Source of the DNA: Candidatus Bathyarchaeota archaeon
Lineage (GTDB): Archaea; Thermoproteota; Bathyarchaeia; TCS64
Assembly: GCA_016934355.1 (NCBI GenBank)
Contig: JAFGTA010000085.1
Span: forward strand, 1-31,636
Direction: 5' to 3'
DNA: 31,636 nt
The notes beneath the pieces are model-generated. The model ran no database searches, was not told the origin of the DNA, and saw only the letters and a program-made list of their open reading frames with translations. The translations under genes and the position numbers were made by a program. This document shows positions 1-7,435 of the stretch, in pieces; within the stretch, counting starts at the first letter, position 1, and the number at the start of each line of letters is the position of its first letter.

Positions 1-544
1 ACCCGAGGCTGCCTGCCTTCGCTACGGCCTCGACGACGAACTGTTTGACTCCCTTAATGCCTAGGCCGGGTTTCAGCATCCTGTGCGCCGCCACGTTGGT
101 GCTTCCCCCGCCCTTTGGCATCGCTATTAGTTCAAGTGTGTCGCCTGGCACCATGTCGATGTAGAGCATAGGAACGTACCCGTTCAGGCCCACGTTGTTT
201 CCTGTGTTGCCGCTGAACATGTCAACGGCGTTCGGGCGGAGAGGCACCTCCTTGGTAGCTCTCTTGGTGGCCTCCACCAAGACGTCTTTTATCTTGGACC
301 GCATGGGGAAGCCGTCCCCCACTTTCACCATGAACGCGACGACGCCCGTGTCTTGACACATTGGCCTGCTGCCGTCCCTGGCTATTCCGACGTTCTCCAG
401 GATGTTGCCCATCTGAGCCTTCCCGACTGCGCCTTCCGTCCCCTTCATCAGGCGCTCCATCTCCTCGACGTACTCCACGGGGAGCTCCGTAGCCGCTATG
501 CGGAGAAGCTCCACCGCCGTGTCCTCGACGACCTTCTCTATCAT
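1..544 (-). CDS. fumA: Class I (FeS) fumarate hydratase, alpha subunit, 3' part missing at window edge
   Basis: This subunit carries the catalytic [4Fe-4S] cluster of the two-subunit class I fumarase, which interconverts fumarate and malate in the cytoplasm. The frame is open from an ATG at 544 to the left edge, about 181 codons, so the C-terminal third is missing. Visible family motifs are PMCQDTG around residue 60, which holds a cluster cysteine, and PKGGGSTN near residue 145. The start lies 2 bases after the stop of the beta subunit gene, so the two are co-transcribed leftward in the order beta-alpha. The related L-tartrate dehydratase (TtdA) cannot be excluded by sequence alone, but the fumarate reductase and malic enzyme next door favour fumarase. 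Confidence 0.93.
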   Translation of the reverse strand, partial: MIEKVVEDTAVELLRIAATELPVEYVEEMERLMKGTEGAVGKAQMGNILENVGIARDGSRPMCQDTGVVAFMVKVGDGFPMRSKIKDVLVEATKRATKEVPLRPNAVDMFSGNTGNNVGLNGYVPMLYIDMVPGDTLELIAMPKGGGSTNVAAHRMLKPGLGIKGVKQFVVEAVAKAGSLG

Positions 545-546
545 CG

Positions 547-1149
547 CTATGCCTCCATCTCCTCGTTCAGCCTATCTCTCTCCGCGTTCACCTTGACCCC
601 GATGTCGGCCGTGAGGTTAGCGCCATGCGTGTCGATGGTCACGATCATTGGGCCGAACTCCTCGACCTCGTAGACCCACAGGCACTCCGGCATCCCCAGC
701 TCGTCCAGCCAGAAGACGTCCCTGACCTTCTTTATGCCTCTCGCAGCCAGAAGAGCGGCGCCCCCGGTGAACGCCCCGTATACGCAGCCGTACTCCTGGC
801 AAGCCTTTGATGTCCGTGCACCCATGCCGCCTTTTCCTATGATTATGGAGGGCTGGTATACCTTGATGAACTCGTCTTGGAATATCTCCATCCGGGCGCT
901 GGTCGTAGGGCCAGCCGCCACTACCTCCCATTCTCCCTTATCGTTCTTCCTCATGATGGGGCCGCAGTGGAACACTCCCCGCCCCTTGAAGTCGACAGGC
1001 GGTTTCTTGCCTTTCTCGTTTAGCTCAAGCGCCTTCAGGTGGGCCTCGTCTCTCGCCGTGACTATCGTCCCGGTCACGTAGACGAGGTCTCCCGCTTGTA
1101 GCTTCCTGATTTCCTCTTCGGGTACAGGTGTCTTGAGATGATGCTCCAT
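547..1149 (-). CDS. fumB: Class I (FeS) fumarate hydratase, beta subunit
   Basis: This is the 200-residue partner of the alpha subunit, corresponding to the C-terminal domain of single-chain class I fumarases. The family landmarks are an IIGKGGMG stretch near residue 103, GCVYGAFTGGAALLA near residue 120, and a C-terminal part with the WLDELGMPE and FGPMIVTID motifs. It is the first gene of the leftward fum operon. A GAGGT ribosome-binding site lies just before the ATG, and the bases CCTAAAAA on the minus strand about 35 upstream could be its TATA box. The two-subunit arrangement is usual in archaea. The fum operon is divergent from the hdr-frd operon, so both could be controlled from the 175-base interval between them. 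Confidence 0.94.
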   Translation of the reverse strand: MEHHLKTPVPEEEIRKLQAGDLVYVTGTIVTARDEAHLKALELNEKGKKPPVDFKGRGVFHCGPIMRKNDKGEWEVVAAGPTTSARMEIFQDEFIKVYQPSIIIGKGGMGARTSKACQEYGCVYGAFTGGAALLAARGIKKVRDVFWLDELGMPECLWVYEVEEFGPMIVTIDTHGANLTADIGVKVNAERDRLNEEMEA

Positions 1150-1293
1150 GATTATACCTCAGTGATAGAGTGCGCATCCGTTTTTAGGGCTTATCATGTT
1201 TGGAGTCGAAACAAGGGGTATTTTTATGTATAAATGAAAAATGTGTACAGTAACGAGAAACGGTTTTAGCTCTTACCTCGTTTTTCTCGAAAG

Positions 1294-1301
1294 TTATAAT
1301 A
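1294..1301 (+). promoter_or_regulatory. TATA box of the hdr-frd operon
   Basis: The bases TTATAATA are centred 27 bases before the ATG at 1325. That is the usual archaeal TATA-to-transcription-start distance, so the transcript should begin on or beside this start codon and be leaderless. This argues against the earlier in-frame starts at 1241 and 1301. Confidence 0.6.
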
Positions 1302-1324
1302 TGCACCATCGAAAACCTTTAGGG

Positions 1325-1744
1325 ATGTCTTATCCAAGGTCGAAGTTGGTTCTCCGCACGCGGCCCGAGAACAAGTCCTTCAAGGACCGGGTCAACGAGC
1401 TGAGCGGAGAGAACGTTGACCTCTGCTTTCAGTGCGGAGCCTGCAGCTCAGGCTGCCCCATGACGCAGGAGATGGACTACCTCCCGAGTAAGATCATCAG
1501 GATGGTGCAGCTGGGCCTAGACGAGGTCCTGGACTCTAAGACGATCTGGGTCTGCACCACCTGCTTCAACTGCGAGGTACGGTGCCCGCGCGGCATCGAC
1601 ATAGCCAACGTCATGGAGGCGTTGAGGCAGCTTGTGCTTCGGAAGAAGTACAACAGGGTTAGCCTCGACGAGCTGAGCCCAGAGGAACTACGGGAACTAC
1701 CCCAGATAGCCATAGTGTCTAACCAGAGGAAGCTAACTGCATGA
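1325..1744 (+). CDS. hdrC: HdrC-like iron-sulfur protein (heterodisulfide reductase subunit C family)
   Basis: This 139-residue ferredoxin-like protein passes electrons between HdrA and HdrB. It has two complete CxxCxxCxxxCP motifs for [4Fe-4S] clusters, at Cys34/37/40/44 and Cys77/80/83/87, and ends in the helical tail typical of HdrC. I chose the ATG at 1325 because a TATA box sits 27 bases before it and because the 28 codons upstream (frame open from 1241) do not look like HdrC. The stop overlaps the hdrB start by 4 bases (ATGA). It has no membrane segment, so it is the soluble HdrABC type rather than the HdrDE type. Its true disulfide substrate is unknown. Confidence 0.9.
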   Translation: MSYPRSKLVLRTRPENKSFKDRVNELSGENVDLCFQCGACSSGCPMTQEMDYLPSKIIRMVQLGLDEVLDSKTIWVCTTCFNCEVRCPRGIDIANVMEALRQLVLRKKYNRVSLDELSPEELRELPQIAIVSNQRKLTA

Positions 1745-2643
1745 CGAAGATAGCTTACTACCCCGGATGCACACTCAAAACTAACGCCAAGAACTTTGAG
1801 GACTCGAGCATCGCCACGGCCAAGACACTCGGCATCGAGTTCGTCGAGCCGGAGCGGTGGAACTGCTGCGGCACCGTCCATTCTTTAGCCACTGACGACG
1901 TGATGCACCACCTCGCGCCTATCAGAAACCTCATCAGAGTCGAGGAGCTGAACAACGCGGGGCAGGTGGACTCGAAGCAGGTGCTCACCCTCTGCGCCAT
2001 GTGCTACAACACGCTGAAGCGAAGCAACCAGGTCTTCAACAGCGACAGCGACCGAAAGAAGAAGATACGCGACGTCATGTACAAGGAAGACATACAGTAC
2101 AGCGGAAACGTCGACGTCCTGCACTACCTCGAAGTCCTACGCGAGGAAGGGTGGGATAAGGTCAAGGCAGCTGTGAAGAAGCCTCTGAAGGGGCTGAAGG
2201 TGGCGCCTTACTACGGCTGCCTACTGCTCCGCCCCCGAGGAATAGGCATCGACAACACGGACAACCCCCGGATAATGGAGGACCTGCTGGAGGCTCTCGG
2301 CGCCGAGGCGGTGGACTTCGGCTACAAGCAGAAGTGCTGCGGAAGCTACCACACAGTCCACATGAAGGAAGTCGTCGCCGACCTGTCCTACAAGATACTC
2401 AAACAGGCGGAGGAGGCAGGCGCTGATATGTTGATAACGGCGTGCCCCCTCTGCGAGTACAACCTCGGCCCGAGACAGGCCGAGGTCAAGAAGAAACACC
2501 CGGTTTTTGATTCAATACCCGTCGTCTACTTCACCCAACTCATGGCGCTAGCCTTCGGGCTCGATGAAGACGCGACGGCTTTCGCGGGCAACACGCCCGA
2601 CCCTAGGCCCCTACTCAGAGACAAGGGCCTGCTGGAGGAATAA
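1741..2643 (+). CDS. hdrB: HdrB-like disulfide reductase subunit (two CCG domains)
   Basis: This 300-residue subunit is the disulfide-reducing part of HdrABC. Both cysteine-rich CCG domains are intact: Cys10, Cys42-Cys43, Cys85/Cys88, and Cys160, Cys199-Cys200, Cys235/Cys238. In the family these bind two non-cubane [4Fe-4S] clusters that cleave the CoM-S-S-CoB heterodisulfide. An intact set suggests a working thiol/disulfide site here rather than a relic. It lies between hdrC, with a 4-base overlap, and frdB, with a 1-base overlap. In methanogen thiol:fumarate reductase the same domain is fused to the fumarate reductase FeS subunit (TfrB); here the two are separate adjacent genes. Whether the thiols are CoM and CoB or others cannot be read from the sequence. 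Confidence 0.9.
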   Translation: MTKIAYYPGCTLKTNAKNFEDSSIATAKTLGIEFVEPERWNCCGTVHSLATDDVMHHLAPIRNLIRVEELNNAGQVDSKQVLTLCAMCYNTLKRSNQVFNSDSDRKKKIRDVMYKEDIQYSGNVDVLHYLEVLREEGWDKVKAAVKKPLKGLKVAPYYGCLLLRPRGIGIDNTDNPRIMEDLLEALGAEAVDFGYKQKCCGSYHTVHMKEVVADLSYKILKQAEEAGADMLITACPLCEYNLGPRQAEVKKKHPVFDSIPVVYFTQLMALAFGLDEDATAFAGNTPDPRPLLRDKGLLEE

Positions 2644-3332
2644 TGATGGAAAACAACGACGAGATGGTCACCATCTACGTGATGGGAAAGAAGCACACTG
2701 TGCCCGGCAGCCTCACCATAATGAAAGCTATGGAGTACGCCGGCCACCAGTTCACACGGGGAGCGGGATGCAGGGGCGGATACTGCGGAGCCTGCGCCAC
2801 CCTCTACAGGAAGAAGGGAAGCTACAAGCTGGAGGGCGCCCTCGCCTGCCAGAAGATAGTCGAGGACGGCATGTACATCGCACAGATTCCATTCAACCCA
2901 GCCGAGAAGATTACCTATAGGCTTGACGAGCTGAAGCCTGACGTCAACACCATGCTGGAGTACTATCCCGAGCTGAGCCGGTGCCTAGCATGCAACACGT
3001 GCACCAAGGCGTGCCCGCAGGACATCATGGTCATGGATTATGTGCAGGCGAGCCTCCGGGGCGATATAGAGCAGGCAGCCAAGCTGAGCTTCGACTGCAT
3101 AAGCTGCGGCCTCTGCGCCGTAAGGTGCCCCGCCGAGATAGTTCCCTACAACGTGGGGCAGCTGGCTAGACGCCTCTACGCCCGCTACGTCGACGGCCCG
3201 TCACAGCATGTGCTGGACCGCGTCGAGGAGGTAGAGGAAGGCAAGTTCGACGAGGGCATCAAGGAGCTGATGGGGATGGATAAGGCGGCGCTTCAGGAGC
3301 GCTACGAGACAAGGGAGAAGATACTGGAATGA
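2643..3332 (+). CDS. frdB: Fumarate reductase / succinate dehydrogenase iron-sulfur subunit
   Basis: This 229-residue FeS subunit carries electrons to or from the flavoprotein encoded next. The N-terminal plant-type [2Fe-2S] domain has Cys43, Cys48, Cys51 and Cys69. The C-terminal domain has two full CxxCxxCxxxCP motifs at Cys114/117/120/124 and Cys152/155/158/162. Classical SdhB/FrdB proteins usually carry one [3Fe-4S] cluster with a changed ligand, whereas here both C-terminal sites look like [4Fe-4S]. No membrane-anchor gene (SdhC/D or FrdC/D) follows, so the enzyme is probably soluble like TfrAB. The start overlaps the hdrB stop (TAATG) and the stop overlaps the frdA start (ATGA), so translation is probably coupled. 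Confidence 0.9.
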   Translation: MMENNDEMVTIYVMGKKHTVPGSLTIMKAMEYAGHQFTRGAGCRGGYCGACATLYRKKGSYKLEGALACQKIVEDGMYIAQIPFNPAEKITYRLDELKPDVNTMLEYYPELSRCLACNTCTKACPQDIMVMDYVQASLRGDIEQAAKLSFDCISCGLCAVRCPAEIVPYNVGQLARRLYARYVDGPSQHVLDRVEEVEEGKFDEGIKELMGMDKAALQERYETREKILE

Positions 3333-4981
3333 GCGACTACGACAGCGGCTACCCTGAATACATGCGGGAGAGCCTAGCCAAGGTGGCAGCCACGCGGGCG
3401 AGCCGCGTAGGCAAGAGCTTCAAATCCATGACAGCCGACGAGAAAGACAAGATACTCAGAGACTTCCACCCCGACTGGAAGATGGACCAGAAGAGAGAAC
3501 TCAAAGTAGGTCCCAGCAAAGGACGGCTCATGCCCCACGAGGTCGTAGACATCATCGAGGCACACAGCATAATCAAACCCGAGGACATCGACCTATCAAG
3601 CATCGACTACGACGTCGACGTCCTCATAATAGGGGCCGGAGGAGCAGGGCTGAGCGCAGCCATCCTCGCCCACGACAGCGGAATAGACCCAGACAAGATA
3701 CTCATCGTACAGAAGCTAAGGCTCGGCGACGCCAACAGCAAGATGAGCCAAGGCGGCATACAGGCCGCCGACGCGCCAAACGACAGCCCCACAATCCACT
3801 ACCTAGACATCATCGGCGGAGGCCACTACGAGAACAAGCCAGAGCTGGTCGAGGCCATGGTCAAGGACGGCCCCGACGTCATCAAGTGGCACGAGGAGCT
3901 GGGCGTCCTATACGATAAACTGGAGGACGGCACCATGCAGATGGCGCCGGGCGGAGGCACAAGCCGCAGGCGTATGCACAGCTGCAAAGACTACACCGGC
4001 ATGGAGATCACCCGCGTCCTCATGGACGAGGTGCTCAACAGGCAGATAGGGTACGTCGAGTTCACCAGCGCGGCGGAGTTCATCATGGACGATAAGGGTC
4101 AGGTCGCGGGAGCGGTTCTCTTCGACATGGACAGCGATGAGTATAAGATCGCCCGCGCCAAGAGCACGGTACTCGCGACGGGGGGCTTCGGTAGGCTCCA
4201 CATTCAGAGATTCGAGACCACCAACCACTACGGTGCAACAGGCGACGGCATCATCATGGCGTACAGAGCAGGGGCAGACCTCATCCACCTCGACAGCACA
4301 CAGTTCCACCCCACAGGCTCGGCCTACCCCGAGCAGATCGTGGGGCAGCTCTGCACGGAGAAGCTGAGGGCTAGGGGGGCTCAGCCCGTAAATATAGACG
4401 GCGAGCTCTTCGTGTATCCCCTCGAGACGCGTGACGTCGAGGCGTCCGCGCTCATCCGCGAGTGCTTCGGAAGAGAGAAGGGTGTGACCACCCCCTCAGG
4501 GATGAAAGGGGTCTGGCTTGACACCCCCCTCATCGAGATAATCAACGGTGAGGGCACCATCGAGCGCGAGTTCGCCGCCATGTTAAGGAACTATAACAAG
4601 TTCGGCATCGACATCCGTAAGGAGCCCATGCTCGTTTTCCCGACCCTCCACTACCAGAACGGCGGCGTCGAGATCAACGTGAAGTGCGAGACCAACGTGC
4701 CTGGGCTATACGCCGCAGGCGAGGTCTGCGGAGGGGTCCACGGCAAGAACCGTCTCATGGGCAACAGCCAGCTAGACCTCTACGTCTTCGGGCGCAGAGC
4801 GGGGAAAGCCGCGGCTGAACGGGCGAAGAACGCCGAGATAGGTAAACTCAATCTGGACCACCTGAAGCGGTACGAGAAACTGCTCAAGGAAGGCGGAGTG
4901 GAGACCACGAGGAAGTCGCCGATGCTTCTCCCCGAGTACCGCGGAGAGAAGACCCTAGAGCACCAGCTGAAGCTACTGTAG
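3329..4981 (+). CDS. frdA: Fumarate reductase / succinate dehydrogenase flavoprotein subunit
   Basis: This 550-residue FAD subunit holds the active site for fumarate-succinate interconversion. The FAD-binding GAGGAG motif lies at about residues 102-107. It is followed by SKMSQGGIQAA, the second FAD contact ATGGFGR, the substrate-site HPTG, a LRARG segment that fits the catalytic arginine, and the C-terminal GLYAAGEVCGG and GNSQLDLYVFGRRAG motifs. About 95 residues precede the FAD motif, rich in charged helix; most FrdA/SdhA proteins start close to it, so this may be a docking segment for the Hdr subunits. The L-aspartate oxidase family is related, but the FeS partner just upstream supports fumarate reductase. 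The direction in the cell is not visible from sequence. Confidence 0.9.
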   Translation: MSDYDSGYPEYMRESLAKVAATRASRVGKSFKSMTADEKDKILRDFHPDWKMDQKRELKVGPSKGRLMPHEVVDIIEAHSIIKPEDIDLSSIDYDVDVLIIGAGGAGLSAAILAHDSGIDPDKILIVQKLRLGDANSKMSQGGIQAADAPNDSPTIHYLDIIGGGHYENKPELVEAMVKDGPDVIKWHEELGVLYDKLEDGTMQMAPGGGTSRRRMHSCKDYTGMEITRVLMDEVLNRQIGYVEFTSAAEFIMDDKGQVAGAVLFDMDSDEYKIARAKSTVLATGGFGRLHIQRFETTNHYGATGDGIIMAYRAGADLIHLDSTQFHPTGSAYPEQIVGQLCTEKLRARGAQPVNIDGELFVYPLETRDVEASALIRECFGREKGVTTPSGMKGVWLDTPLIEIINGEGTIEREFAAMLRNYNKFGIDIRKEPMLVFPTLHYQNGGVEINVKCETNVPGLYAAGEVCGGVHGKNRLMGNSQLDLYVFGRRAGKAAAERAKNAEIGKLNLDHLKRYEKLLKEGGVETTRKSPMLLPEYRGEKTLEHQLKLL

Positions 4982-4990
4982 GCAACCGAA

Positions 4991-7348
4991 ATGTCTGACG
5001 AGAAGATAGGCGTCTGGGTCTGCGAGTGCGGCGGTAACATAGGCGACGTGGTCGAGACAGAGAGAGTCGTAGACGCCATCAAGGACGACGTCGCATACGC
5101 GAAGGTAGAGAGGTACCTCTGCAGCAAACCAAGCGTCGACGGCATCAAGGAGGCAGTAGAGAAGCAGGGGCTCGACAGAGTCGTGCTCGCCTGCTGCACC
5201 CCAAAGATGCACAGGACCACGTTCCAGAGCAACCTCGAGGAGAAGGGGCTGAACCCCGCGTTTCTCGAGATGGTGAACATCCGGGAGCACTGCAGCTGGG
5301 TTCATAAGAACGACCACGAGGGAGCCACCCAGAAAGCGCTAGACCTGGTGAGGGGAGCGATCTCGAGGGCGAAGGAGTCGGTTCCTCTGGAGTCCAAGAA
5401 GATGGAGGTTATCCCGGAGGCGCTGGTCATCGGCGGAGGAGTCGCCGGCATCACAACGAGTCTCAGGCTCAGCGAGTACGGTATGAAGGTCCACCTGGTC
5501 GAGAAGAGCGCAAGCATCGGCGGCCACATGATCCAGTTTCCCAAGGTCTTCCCTACCCTCGACTGCAGCCAGTGTATCCTCACGCCAAAGATGGCACAGG
5601 TGAGCCAGAGCCGGAACATCGATCTCCTCAGCTACAGCGAGGTCAAGGAGATCGACGGAGTCCCAGGAGACTTCAAGGTTAAGGTCTGGGTCAAGCCGCG
5701 GGGCGTCGACCCCGAGAAGTGCATCGGCTGTGGCTCATGCAACACGGTTTGCCCGGGGAAGGCGAAGGACGAGTACAACCAAGGCCTCAGCGAGAGGAAG
5801 GCCATCTACAGGCCGTTCCCCCAGGCCGTGCCTAGCATATATACGATAGATTACGACGCCTGCCTCAAGTGCGGCGCATGCGAGAGGGCATGCCCAGCCG
5901 GAGCCATCGACATCAACGACCCGGGAAAGGAGATCGAGCTCAACGTGGGAGCCATAGTCCTCGCAACAGGCTATGAGCTGTACGACCTGAGCGGCTTACC
6001 GCAGTACGGTTATGGCGTCTACCCGAACGTGGTCACAAGCCTGGAGATGGAGCGCATACTCGACGTCAACGGGCCAACGGGCAGCCAACTCATAGTGCCC
6101 GGCACCGATAAAGAGGTAAAGAGCATCGCATACGTCCTCTGCGCGGGAAGCAGGGACACAGAGGTGGGACGACCCCACTGCAGCAGAGTGTGCTGCCTGT
6201 ATAGCCTCAAGCAGGCGCAGCTTCTCCGCGACAGAGGCCTAGACGTCTGGATACACTACATCGACATAAGGGCCCCCGGCAGACGGTACGAGGAGTTCTA
6301 CCGGACCACCCAGGAGAAGGGAGCCATGTTCGTCAAGGGCAAGGTCACGGAGATCGTGCCCGAGGGAGACCAGGTGCTGGTCCGAAGCGAGGACATGATG
6401 CTCAACCGCATGATTGAGAACCCGGTCGACCTCGTGGTTCTGGCGCCGCCGATAGTCACGACGGAGGAGACTCTGAAGCTCGCGGAGACGCTGCGCGTGC
6501 CGGCTGACGAGGACCAGTTCATTCTCGAGCGGCACCCCAAGCTGGACCCAGTGAGTACCAAACGCGATGGCATCTACGCCGCTGGCATGATAATAGGGCC
6601 CAAGGACATCCAGAGCACGACGGCCGAAGCCGAGGGCGCCGCCATGAAGGTGGTGAACTTCCTCAGCGGTGACCGCGTCATAGAGCCTAACAGGGCTTTC
6701 CTAGCCGACGTGGCAGCCTGTGATGGCTGCGAGAAGTGTGTCGAGGTTTGCCCTGAGAACGCAATAACGATGGAGAAAGGGAAGCCGGTCATAAACGAGA
6801 TCATGTGCAGCGGCTGCGGTGCATGCATCCCCGCCTGCCCACAGGACGCGTTGGACCAGCATGGACTCAGCGACGCCCAACTCAAGGCGAACATCAAGGG
6901 AGCCCTAGAGAAAAGCGACGCAGAGCTCAAGATACTCGCGTTCGTCGAGCAGGAGGTGGCGTACACAGCCGTCGACCTGGCTGGTCTCGCGAGGCTCACC
7001 TATCCGAGCAGCGTACGCATCATCCCGTTGCCCAGCCTAGCCCGCCTCAAGAAGGAGCACATACTGTACGCATTCGCACACGGAGCCGACGGTGTCATGA
7101 TGCTTGAGGCGCCTGCGCACGAGGGACCCTACGGTCACGCTCACGTATTAAGCGAGGAGCGGATCGACGAGTACAGGTGGGAGGTAGAGGACGACGATGT
7201 CGATAGCAGCAGGATATGGTTCAGCAGAGCCTATGTACCTGACTGGCGTAAGCTGGAACGCGTCTTCAGCACCTTCCATGACATCGTGGACGGCGAGGGC
7301 CCCCTCGACGATGACGTCAGGGAGACACTCCTAGAGGAATACAACTAA
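4991..7348 (+). CDS. hdrA: HdrA-like FAD/iron-sulfur protein with fused MvhD-like C-terminal domain
   Basis: At 785 residues this is longer than methanogen HdrA (about 650). In order it has the HdrA N-terminal domain (1-140), the FAD motif GGGVAG near 146, the LDCSQC insert near 187, two ferredoxin motifs (CIGCGSC near 243, CLKCGAC near 290), a cysteine-rich CAGSRD...CSRVCC stretch near 381, and two more ferredoxin motifs (CDGCEKC near 576, CSGCGAC near 605). From about 635 it continues into a domain resembling MvhD/FrhD, with TYPSSVRIIPLP and HGADGVMML, but with none of the MvhD [2Fe-2S] cysteines. HdrA is the flavin electron-bifurcating subunit in its family. It is the last gene of the hdr-frd operon, 9 bases after frdA. 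Confidence 0.92.
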   Translation: MSDEKIGVWVCECGGNIGDVVETERVVDAIKDDVAYAKVERYLCSKPSVDGIKEAVEKQGLDRVVLACCTPKMHRTTFQSNLEEKGLNPAFLEMVNIREHCSWVHKNDHEGATQKALDLVRGAISRAKESVPLESKKMEVIPEALVIGGGVAGITTSLRLSEYGMKVHLVEKSASIGGHMIQFPKVFPTLDCSQCILTPKMAQVSQSRNIDLLSYSEVKEIDGVPGDFKVKVWVKPRGVDPEKCIGCGSCNTVCPGKAKDEYNQGLSERKAIYRPFPQAVPSIYTIDYDACLKCGACERACPAGAIDINDPGKEIELNVGAIVLATGYELYDLSGLPQYGYGVYPNVVTSLEMERILDVNGPTGSQLIVPGTDKEVKSIAYVLCAGSRDTEVGRPHCSRVCCLYSLKQAQLLRDRGLDVWIHYIDIRAPGRRYEEFYRTTQEKGAMFVKGKVTEIVPEGDQVLVRSEDMMLNRMIENPVDLVVLAPPIVTTEETLKLAETLRVPADEDQFILERHPKLDPVSTKRDGIYAAGMIIGPKDIQSTTAEAEGAAMKVVNFLSGDRVIEPNRAFLADVAACDGCEKCVEVCPENAITMEKGKPVINEIMCSGCGACIPACPQDALDQHGLSDAQLKANIKGALEKSDAELKILAFVEQEVAYTAVDLAGLARLTYPSSVRIIPLPSLARLKKEHILYAFAHGADGVMMLEAPAHEGPYGHAHVLSEERIDEYRWEVEDDDVDSSRIWFSRAYVPDWRKLERVFSTFHDIVDGEGPLDDDVRETLLEEYN

Positions 7349-7362
7349 TTTTTTCTTTATTT
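7349..7362 (+). terminator. T-rich terminator after hdrA
   Basis: A run of six T, then CTTTATTT, follows directly after the hdrA stop. Archaeal RNA polymerase ends transcription at oligo-T tracts without needing a hairpin, and a new TATA box follows about 35 bases later. Confidence 0.5.
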
Positions 7363-7396
7363 ACATAACTCAGACGGGTCTACCCGATGATTACAT

Positions 7397-7404
7397 CTTA
7401 AATA
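7397..7404 (+). promoter_or_regulatory. TATA box of the malic enzyme gene
   Basis: CTTAAATA is centred about 35 bases before the TTG start at 7436. It predicts a leader of roughly 10 bases and separate transcription from the hdr-frd operon. Confidence 0.5.
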
Positions 7405-7435
7405 GCTAGTCCGTGTCATTTCTTCACGACTCGAT

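Noticed and set aside
1241..1324. Upstream in-frame extension of HdrC
   Set aside because: It is not HdrC-like and lies before or across the TATA box, so the ATG at 1325 is preferred.
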